A stretch of 64,000 bases of DNA from Diphasiastrum complanatum. Its lineage: Eukaryota; Streptophyta; Lycopodiopsida; Lycopodiales; Lycopodiaceae. Both the position numbers and the translations under genes were made by a program. Positions 57,182-64,000 of the stretch are shown piece after piece. Within the stretch, counting starts at the first letter, position 1; each line of letters begins with the position of its first letter. The notes beneath the pieces were generated by a model. The model was not told the origin of the DNA. It saw nothing but the letters and a program-made list of their open reading frames with translations, and searched no databases. The stretch is from positions 44,386,309 to 44,450,308 of the forward strand of contig CM055092.1 in the NCBI GenBank assembly GCA_029204225.1. The letters run 5' to 3'.

Positions 57182-58065
57182 TGTTGTAAAGCTGACTCAG
57201 GTGCACCCAGCATGCCCTGTAAGACTCTAAGGGGTGACACTCCCTAAGGCCCCAGAGCACGTGACTGAGCCTCCGACCTGTGGTGAGCCAGTCAAGTAGT
57301 CACAAGTCATGAGCTAGCTCTGGAGCTCGAGTCATGGCCTAGTCAGGAAGCAAGTTGATTCTGCCACCGGAACGGCTCCTGGGACCCATGTCCGGCTTGC
57401 CAGGCTTAATCAGCAAAATAAAAACTAAGTCCCAAAAAGCGTGCTTTACCAGAAAGCACTATGTTTCAGAACAGAGGGGGTACGCCGAATCACAGTAGAA
57501 CTATAGGGGGAGTCTGACAGACAGAAACTTGGGCAGCTCAACCAGCGCCAGGAATCCAGTCGCCAGGTCTCAACTCCCTCTACCAGCACGAGCCAGGCAC
57601 AATGCCCAGCACGTGTTGGTGGCCCCGAGACCGGTCAGTCTATGTATGAATGTAACCTCTTCCAAATCTAATAAAGCTGATCCTTGGGGATGATTACCAT
57701 TTCGGTATCGCCTCCGGGACTGGTCCAAGTGGAAGGACCCTTACTACAACCTTTTTGCGTCGCTGGCGCCTAAGGGTCCCTATCATCAACATGGGGCTTG
57801 CCGCTATGCCAATTGGTCAGTTTGTCAACCACTATGTCTTGGGTTTCATGTGTGGCTTGTCTTTGCCGTTGGTTACCTTTTGGGGACGGATTCTGAGTTG
57901 GCTTTCGGGTTGGTTGGGATTCTAGTTTTCTTAAGTCTGAATGGTTAAGCTTGTTACGTTTCTGAGTTGGCTTTTACGTAAGTGCATGATGGATGAATGT
58001 TAGACTTAAGCACGTGTTGGGGAAACTGCTCAAGTCCTAGCGCTCTTTGAGGCGCCGGCACAACA
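57182..58065 (+). repeat. Element D 3' LTR (family A, 884 bp)
   Basis: TGTTGTAAAGCTGACTC ... GGCACAACA. Homologous to the E and C LTRs, with short deletions (for example about 16 bp near 57262). AATAAA-type signal near 57669. Confidence 0.88.
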
Positions 58066-58152
58066 ACTGGATGCCCATAAACAGGTAACTTCCACCCAAG
58101 CAAGCCATCCAACTCAGCCGACAGGTTAGAGCCCGTTCCCCAATAGCTTAAC
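58066..58152 (-). repeat. LTR of family B, copy 2, middle part
   Basis: Sequence between elements D and E, homologous to 43854-43935 of copy 1 and ending in the target site TTAAC used by E. Confidence 0.75.
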
Positions 58153-59072
58153 TGTTGTAAAGCTGACTCGGGTGCACCCAGCGTGCCCTGTAAGACTCAA
58201 AGGGGTGACACTCCCGAAGGTCCCAGAGCAAGTTAGAACGTCAAGGACTGAGCCTCCGACCTGTGGTGAGCCAGTCAAGTAGTCACAAAGTCATGAGCTA
58301 GCTCTGGAGCTCGAGTTATGGCCTAGTCAGGAAAGCAGGTTGATTCGGCCGCCGGGACGGCTCCTGGGACCCATGTCCGAGAGCCAGACTGATTCTGCCA
58401 GGCTTGCCAGGCTTAATCAGCAAAATAAAAACTAAGTCCTAAAAAGCGTGCTTTACCAGAAAGCACTATGTTTCAAACCAGAGGGGGTGCGCCGAATCAC
58501 AGCAGAACTATAGGGGGAGTCCGGCAGACAGAAACTTGTGCAGCTCAACCAGCGTCAAGAATCCAGTCGCTAGGTCTCAGCTCCCTCTACCAGCACGAGC
58601 CAGGCACAATGCCCAGCACGTGTTGGTGGCCCCGAGACCGGTCAGTCTATGTATGAATGTAACCTCTTCCAAATCTAATAAAGTTGATCCTTGGGGATGA
58701 TTACCATTTCGGTTTCGCCTCCGGGACTGGTCCAAGTGGAAGGACCCTTACTACAACCTTTTTGCGTCGCTGGCGCCTAAGGGTCCCTGTCATCGACATG
58801 GGGCTTGCCGCTATGCCAATTGGTCAGTTTGGCGACCACTATGCCTTGGGTTTCATGTGTGGCTTGTCTTTGCCTTTGGTTACCTTTTGGGGACGGATTC
58901 TGAGTTGGCTTTCGGGTTGGTTGGGATTCCAGTTTTCTTAAGTCTGAATGGTTAAGCTTGTTACGTTTCTGAGTTGGCTTTTACGTAAGTGCATGATGGA
59001 TGAATGTTAGACTTAAGCGCGTGTTGGGGAAACCGCTCAAGTCCCAGCGCCCTTTGAGGCGCCGGCGCAACA
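58153..59072 (+). repeat. Element E 5' LTR
   Basis: TGTTGTAAAGCTGACTC ... GGCGCAACA. Polyadenylation-type AATAAA at about 58677. The GCCGAATCACAG...CTATAGGGGG block near 58493 is shared with LTR family B. Confidence 0.92.
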
Positions 59073-59074
59073 TG

Positions 59075-59086
59075 TGGTATCAGAGC
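59075..59086 (+). promoter_or_regulatory. Element E primer-binding site
   Basis: TGGTATCAGAGC (initiator-Met tRNA type), two bases after the LTR. Confidence 0.9.
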
Positions 59087-59903
59087 CGACTAGCCGGTCA
59101 GCTACGCAAGTCTCACAGGGATGGCCACGTTTTGGGATTTGTCAGGACAACCGTTGCGCAAGGTGCTGTCCACAGTGTAAGCGCGGGTGCGTCCACGGTC
59201 GGGGTGGTCGGCAGAACGTGGGACTTGATGAGTCAAAGTGCTGCCCTCGAGGTGTAAGCACGGTCAGTTCTCGCAGTTCGGGTCTGGCGCTGTCTGCACA
59301 TAGGACGGATGAGGCAAAGTGCTGCCTAGGTAGGTGAAAGCACGGTCTGTACCTTGTGGGGTGCGGGGTGACATATTCGAACTGTACAGGGTAACCATTG
59401 ATACAGAGATGCTGCTCGAATTCGGGTGTAAAGCACGGGTGGTTAGCTGCCGGTGCGGGATAGCTGCCGATCGTTTAGCTATAAGTGCTATCGACCAAAA
59501 AGTGGTGGGGCGTGACTGAGGCAATGTGCTGCTTAATGGTGAAAGCACGGATGGTTGGATGGATGTTTCCCTGTGGGCTAATTCTGTGATAGATTTGTGT
59601 GGGCGCAGCTAGGCAAAGGTCCTACGTCCGGTCTCAGGGGGGTTTCTGGCTTGAGAGGGATCCTCTGTGTTTGCTTTGGTTGGTATGTTTCGTTTGTCGT
59701 GTGCTTGCTTGGACACAAATGACCTGGTTCCTACTTGGCTCTCATGTGATGTGGGCGTGCTAAGTTTGAGGAAGGGATATTTTCATTGAAGCTGATTTAA
59801 TAAAGAAGAAAAGAGAGCTGTGGGGCCCAGCTGACAGAAGGGAGAGCTTCAAATATAAAAAGGATTGAGGCGATAATCTGTTGGAAGTACACCTCTGACT
59901 ATA
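59087..59903 (+). other. Element E leader
   Basis: About 817 bp of untranslated leader. Its first part (to about 59710) is homologous to D's leader; GCACGG-containing motifs (for example GTGAAAGCACGG) recur about every 60-120 bp in both. It may hold the packaging signal that both elements would share, which is inference. Confidence 0.6.
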
Positions 59904-60368
59904 ATGGAGGACCATCTTGAAGAGTTACGAGCATTGACGGACGGAGAAGAGCTGACTCGAGAATACAGCTCTCGCATGCATCGAGATGGCACCAGGTCCA
60001 AGTCGAGAAAGAAAGAGCGTATGCACTCCACAGTGGCGCCCCTCCATGAAGAGATGGGTGGCCCTTCAGAACCTACACCAAGAGATGAACCCTTGCTAGA
60101 GGCGCAACAGGACCTCTTTGAAGTGAAGATGCGGCAATACTTATCAAGCGCAATGACGGCTATGCTTAGCGAGGTGAAGAAGGATAGAGAAACTGAAAGG
60201 AAAGAATGGCAAACATCCTTGCGAGCCATGAATCTTATTCAAATTAACCTTGCTAGAGAAATGAGAGATGGGCTAACACAGCTCGAAGCCAGGTTTGAAG
60301 AGTTGGAAGCAACTAGGGAGAATGCAGTGGTGCCTCCTCCACAGATACCAAGAGAACCACGAGCGTGA
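59904..60368 (+). CDS. Element E gag N-terminus, ended by a nonsense codon
   Basis: An ATG at 59904 starts MEDHLEELRALTDGEE. It is followed by a basic stretch (SRKKERMH) and a predicted coiled coil (LSEVKKDRETERKEW to ARFEELEATREN), typical of the N-terminus of chromovirus gag. A TGA at 60366-60368 interrupts it. The following frame is in the same phase, so this is a single-codon nonsense change, possibly from C-to-T at a methylated CG. Confidence 0.85.
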   Translation: MEDHLEELRALTDGEELTREYSSRMHRDGTRSKSRKKERMHSTVAPLHEEMGGPSEPTPRDEPLLEAQQDLFEVKMRQYLSSAMTAMLSEVKKDRETERKEWQTSLRAMNLIQINLAREMRDGLTQLEARFEELEATRENAVVPPPQIPREPRA

Positions 60369-62117
60369 ACCACGGAGGGTCCAAGAAAGACTGCCAAAGT
60401 GAAAGCACCACCTACTTTCAAAGGAGAGCGTGACATTCGAGTTGTGGAAGATTGGTTGTTTCACATGGACCATTACTTCCGTCTGATGAACACTCTTGAG
60501 GAAGAAAGAACTGACTTGGCATTAGCATATTTTGAGGGCTACACTACAAATTGGTACCGGATGGCAGGAATGCATTTTCAAATATGGGACGCATTCAAAG
60601 CCGCGTTACGAGAGGAGTTCATACCGAAGGATTCACACATGAGATTGAGGACAGAATTATCGGGGCTCAAACAGAAAGGGTCATTGCGAGAGTACCTCAA
60701 TAGATTCAGACAGAGTGTATGGGTTATTGAAGATATGTCCGAGGCGGACAAAACTCATTACCTATTGTCTGGAATGCAATCCTGGACCCGGCGTGCGATA
60801 GACAGCTATATGCCCCATGATTTCAATTCAACTATTCGAGCGGCTGAAATGGTTTGTGATTATGAGAGCACATTGGCACCAGCTGCTCCCGCAACCTCAA
60901 CAAGAGTATTTAGTGGATCCAGACTGAGTCCGAGCTTCTTTTCAAGGGGGGACTCAGCTCCAAATGGCAACCAAGCCTCGAGTAGCGTGAATAAATTCCC
61001 AACAAAAACAGGGTTTGGCAACCAAGGCAACAATGGAGGGAACATGTTCCAGAGAAGAAACAATGTTGGACCTTCAGCTACTCACAGCAACAGCTCACCA
61101 ACAGTGGGCAGTTCCATGCGTTGCTTCAACTGTCATCAGCAAGGTCACTCTTGGAGGTCATGCCCCAAACCATTGAATAAGCAAATGATGGCTGCCATTG
61201 AAGGACTTTATAGGATGGAGAGAGAGGCATTTGATCAAGAAGATGGTGAACAAGATGATGAAGAGGACCCAGAAACGGATTTGACGGAGTCTGACCTGAA
61301 TGTCTTGCAACAGATAGGGGCACTTGCGGCTTATCGTGAACATCTTATGGCGACTCCTGCGAGAGGATCCAAGTTATTGTACCTGAAAGGCTGTATTCAA
61401 GACAGGATCATTTACTTCATGGTAGACCTGGGGGCGTCACATAACTACTTGTCAGAAAAACTGACAGGAGAATTGGACATCCAATGTGAAGAAAATGTGA
61501 CTCCTATTTGTGTGGAGACCGCGAAAGGTACAATGACCACTTGTAGATTGGCAACCAACTTACCAATCTCTCTGGGAGCCTGGAAGAATCGACTAACGTT
61601 CACAATCTTGAAGATGGATGCCTTCGACGCTATTTTGGGATTAAGCTGGTTTAACGAACATGTGGTAGCCTTCTTGGAAAAAGGGGTTAACCTTGTGTTA
61701 TTATATAATGGCAGGAGACCTTGTGTCGTCAGAGCTGTGCCAGGGGACCAACTAGAAAAGAACGACACAAATGAACCTGAGCCAACCATTCATCCCAATC
61801 TCATTCACCTATTTAACGAAGGACAACCAACAGTGACAGACCAGCTGACACGGGAACAAATGGAGCCAAAATTGCCTATAGTCTCTACATCAAAGGTGAA
61901 TTCAAGTGTCGATGCAGAGCTCAAGGAGCTCACCTTGTGTGACCAAGCGAAAGCTCACTTTTTTAACGAAAGACATCCAACAGTGACAAACCAGCTGACG
62001 CGAGGTCAAATGGAGCCAACATTGCCTGCAGTTTCTACGTCAAAGGTGAATCTAAGTGCCGATGCAGAGCTCAAGGAGCTCAACCTGGACGACCAAACGA
62101 AATATCTAGAGTCCTAG
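60369..62117 (+). CDS. Element E gag capsid, zinc knuckle, protease-like domain and duplicated tail
   Basis: In phase with the 59904 frame. Counting from that ATG: capsid from about residue 165 (PPTFKGERDIRVVEDWLF; YFEGYTTNWYRM; LREYLNRFRQSVW; TIRAAEMVCDYE), CCHC knuckle CFNCHQQGHSWRSC about 407-420, acidic stretch, then a protease-like domain with YFMVDLGASHNYLS (D about 508) and DAFDAILGLSWF. The catalytic motif is Asp-Leu-Gly (61425-61433), where D has Asp-Ser-Gly, so proteolysis is doubtful. After the protease there is no RT. Instead a 50-residue unit is duplicated in tandem (61812-61961, 61962-62111), ending TKYLES. The same tail is in element C. Confidence 0.92.
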   Translation, partial: TTEGPRKTAKVKAPPTFKGERDIRVVEDWLFHMDHYFRLMNTLEEERTDLALAYFEGYTTNWYRMAGMHFQIWDAFKAALREEFIPKDSHMRLRTELSGLKQKGSLREYLNRFRQSVWVIEDMSEADKTHYLLSGMQSWTRRAIDSYMPHDFNSTIRAAEMVCDYESTLAPAAPATSTRVFSGSRLSPSFFSRGDSAPNGNQASSSVNKFPTKTGFGNQGNNGGNMFQRRNNVGPSATHSNSSPTVGSSMRCFNCHQQGHSWRSCPKPLNKQMMAAIEGLYRMEREAFDQEDGEQDDEEDPETDLTESDLNVLQQIGALAAYREHLMATPARGSKLLYLKGCIQDRIIYFMVDLGASHNYLSEKLTGELDIQCEENVTPICVETAKGTMTTCRLATNLPISLGAWKNRLTFTILKMDAFDAILGLSWFNEHVVAFLEKGVNLVLLYNGRRPCVVRAVPGDQLEKNDTNEPEPTIHPNLIHLFNEGQPTVTDQLTREQMEPKLPIVSTSKVNSSVDAELKELTLCDQAKAHFFNERHPTVTNQLTRGQMEPTLPAVSTSKVNLSADAELKELNLDDQTKYLES

Positions 62118-62474
62118 GGGACTCATCCAGATGTGCGACGACAACGACATATCTGAGGCTTAAGGGAGCCGTGAGTACCTTTTTCTTTCATGCTAATAAA
62201 GTAAGCCGCATTTCTCATTGAGGAGTGAGCTTCAGTTTGATGTCTAAGTGCAGCAGCTTCACATAGGTTTTACGTAAGTGAACTAGATCCACACTTTTCC
62301 TGTGCTGGGTGTAAAACACAATATCATTACTCTGCTTTACAGTTGGTTTCCTTTGGCCGGTGAATCAAGCCCGTGCCCTTGTATATGTGACTAAAGTCTA
62401 GCCGGTGAATTAAGCCCGTGCCATGAGTCTTAGGTTCTAGTTTGGCCCTGATGAGGACATCAGCTTTCTCAAAC

Positions 62475-62484
62475 GAGGGGAGGA
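62475..62484 (+). promoter_or_regulatory. Element E polypurine tract
   Basis: GAGGGGAGGA directly before the 3' LTR, identical to D's tract at 57172-57181. Confidence 0.85.
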
Positions 62485-63404
62485 TGTTGTAAAGCTGACT
62501 CGGGTGCACCCAGCGTGCCCTGTAAGACTCAAAGGGGTGACACTCCCTAAGGTCCCAGAGCAAGTTAGAACGTCAAGGACTGAGCCTCCGACCTGTGGTG
62601 AGCCAGTCAAGTAGTCACAAAGTCATGAGCTAGTTCTGGAGCTCGAGTCATGGCCTAGTCAGGAAAGCAGGTTGATTCGGCCGCCGGGACGGCTCCCGGG
62701 ACCCATGTCCGGGAGCCAGACTGATTCTGCCAGGCTTGCCATGCTTAATCAGCAAAATAAAAACTAAGTCCTAAAAAGCATGCTTTACCAGAAAGCACTA
62801 TGTTTCAAATCAGAGGGGGTGCGCCGAATCACAGCAGAACTATAGGGGGAGTCCGGCAGACAGAAACTTGGGCAGCTCAACCAGCGCCAGGAATCCAGTC
62901 GCTAGGTCTCAGCTCCCTCTACCAGCACGAGCCAGGCACAATGCCCAGCACGTGTTGGTGGCCCCGAGACCGGTCAGCCTATGTATGAATGTAACCTCTT
63001 CCAAATCTAATAAAGTTGATCCTTGGGGATGATTACCATTTCGGTTTCGCCTCCGGGACTGGTCCAAGTGGAAGGACCCTTACTACAACCTTTTTGCGTC
63101 GCTGGCGCCTAAGGGTCTCTGTCATCGACATGGGGCTTGCCGCTATGCCAATTGGTCAGTTTGGCGACCACTATGCCTTGGGTTTCATGTGTGGCTTGTC
63201 TTTGCCTTTGGTTACCTTTTGGGGACGGATTCTGAGTTGGCTTTCGGGTTGGTTGAAATTCCAGTTTTCTTAAGTCTGAATGGTTAAGCTTGTTACGTTT
63301 CTGAGTTGGCTTTTACGTAAGTGCATGATGGATGAATGTTAGACTTAAGCGCGTGTTGGGGAAACCGCTCAAGTCCCAGTGCCCTTTGAGGTGCCGGCGC
63401 AACA
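62485..63404 (+). repeat. Element E 3' LTR
   Basis: 920 bp, same length as the 5' LTR, about 17 substitutions by eye. Confidence 0.92.
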
Positions 63405-64000
63405 TTAACCCATTCACGTTCATGCAAGGAACACTCAGAACCACAAGCCGCGACAGGTATGGAGACAACCAGTTCCTGGACCAAATGGTCCCGACAGCAT
63501 ATCGCTGGCGCCATGGACCGAATGGTCCCGGCGGCATACCGCTGGCGTCCTGGGATACGACCCTCAGCTATGTGCCAAGTTAAAAATTTTAGAAGCGGCC
63601 TTACAACTGGTGCTTTTACCAAATACTGAAACCCAGAAGGTAATCAGAGTCAGTTTGAGGAAAATTCCACTTTATTGATAAATCTGAGAAGGTTACATTT
63701 CAAGTGTGTGACCGACCCTAGTCTCCGGGGCGCTAGCATGCCAAGGCGAGAGCCATGACAACATTCCAGCAAGGGAGGCTGAGACTTGGTTGGAGCTCGT
63801 CCTGAGTCGCAACCCGCACTCCCCTATAGTATTGGTGTGATTCGGCACCCCCCCTCATACCAAGCACTCTACCCAAGCTGGTAAAGCACGTTTTTCTCTC
63901 TCTAAGATTTTCTCTTTCTAGAAAGTCATTTTCTCTCTCCAGATTTTATTGATCCCCAGGCTTCCTTTAATCATGCCTAAGTCGTGTGAGGTGATTGCAC
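63405..64000 (-). repeat. LTR of family B, copy 2, right part
   Basis: Continues the B copy from the TTAAC target site; homologous to 43931-44522 of copy 1. It runs off the window, so the other end of this B copy and the rest of element C lie beyond 64000. Confidence 0.8.

Larger units (their letters stand above)
52668..58065 (+). mobile_element. Element D: gag-less chromovirus (Ty3/gypsy), 5'-truncated LTR
   Basis: The 5' LTR is reduced to its last 83 bp (52668-52750). Primer site TGGTATCAGAGC at 52753-52764, leader to 53464, then protease-RT-RNase H-integrase-chromodomain. Polypurine tract 57172-57181, 3' LTR 57182-58065. The leader is homologous to E's up to about 53393, after which D goes directly to the protease with no gag. 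The flanks share about 22 bp (52643-52664, 58066-58087), not a normal 5-bp duplication. Confidence 0.85.
58153..63404 (+). mobile_element. Element E: gag-only (non-autonomous) family-A element, 5252 bp
   Basis: Two 920-bp LTRs (58153-59072, 62485-63404) and a perfect 5-bp target duplication TTAAC (58148-58152, 63405-63409). I count about 17 LTR differences (about 1.8%), so it is young. It codes for gag and a protease-like domain only; RT, RNase H and integrase are absent. Same architecture class as gag-bearing terminal-repeat elements (TR-GAG). It would depend on polymerase supplied in trans, for example from D-like copies. Confidence 0.93.

Noticed and set aside
58066-58070. ACTGG as a 5-bp target duplication for element D
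   Set aside because: The left flank extends 17 bp beyond ACTGG before D starts, so this is not a simple target duplication.

Overview
This is nuclear DNA from a land plant. The evidence is a spliced beta-expansin gene, plant-type Ty1/copia and Ty3/gypsy retrotransposons primed by the initiator-Met tRNA site TGGTATCAGAGC, and long GA/CT and TG/TA microsatellites. I cannot name the species. No rRNA, tRNA, CRISPR or bacterial-type operon is visible.

Only two stretches look like host genes. Positions 1926-2371 (minus) fit a small two-exon gene for a Pro/Ser/Gly-rich basic protein of unknown function. Positions 40855-42388 (minus) hold an intact five-exon beta-expansin, a secreted cell-wall-loosening protein of 265 residues, with a TATA box upstream.

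Positions 1-11000 hold an LTR with primer site at the left edge, a 1.1-1.2 kb direct repeat (4785-6012 and 7637-8739) around an Asp-type-primed LTR element, and a decayed plus-strand copia pol. Positions 11001-35990 are mostly a graveyard of related copia elements, largely minus strand (named K, H, G, P, Q, T, V below) plus the plus-strand pieces N and U. They are nested in one another and broken by other LTRs (M, S, W). Positions 35990-37860 hold a spaced array of 17-18 bp imperfect palindromes and then 1.1 kb of simple repeats. Positions 37863-40146 are LTR fragments and a short duplication beside a GA tract.

The right third (43603-64000) is a well-resolved nest. LTR family B lies at 43603-44652, and a second copy starts at 52283 and runs off the window. 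Chromovirus family A has three copies: C (minus), D (plus) and E (plus). A young copia, Y (45357-51513, 5-bp target duplication CATGG), sits inside the LTR of C. A second B copy sits inside the gag tail of C, and D and E sit inside that B copy. E (58153-63404) has two 920-bp LTRs and the target duplication TTAAC, and its unoccupied counterpart survives at 43931-43935.

The most interesting observation is that D and E share LTR, primer site and leader but split the coding capacity. D has no gag and carries protease-RT-RNase H-integrase-chromodomain. E carries gag plus a protease-like domain with an altered active site (DLG instead of DSG/DTG), no polymerase, and a duplicated acidic C-terminal tail. 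The same tail occurs in C, so the gag-only form is not a single accident. Both D and E carry stop codons here, so any trans-complementation must be tested on other copies.
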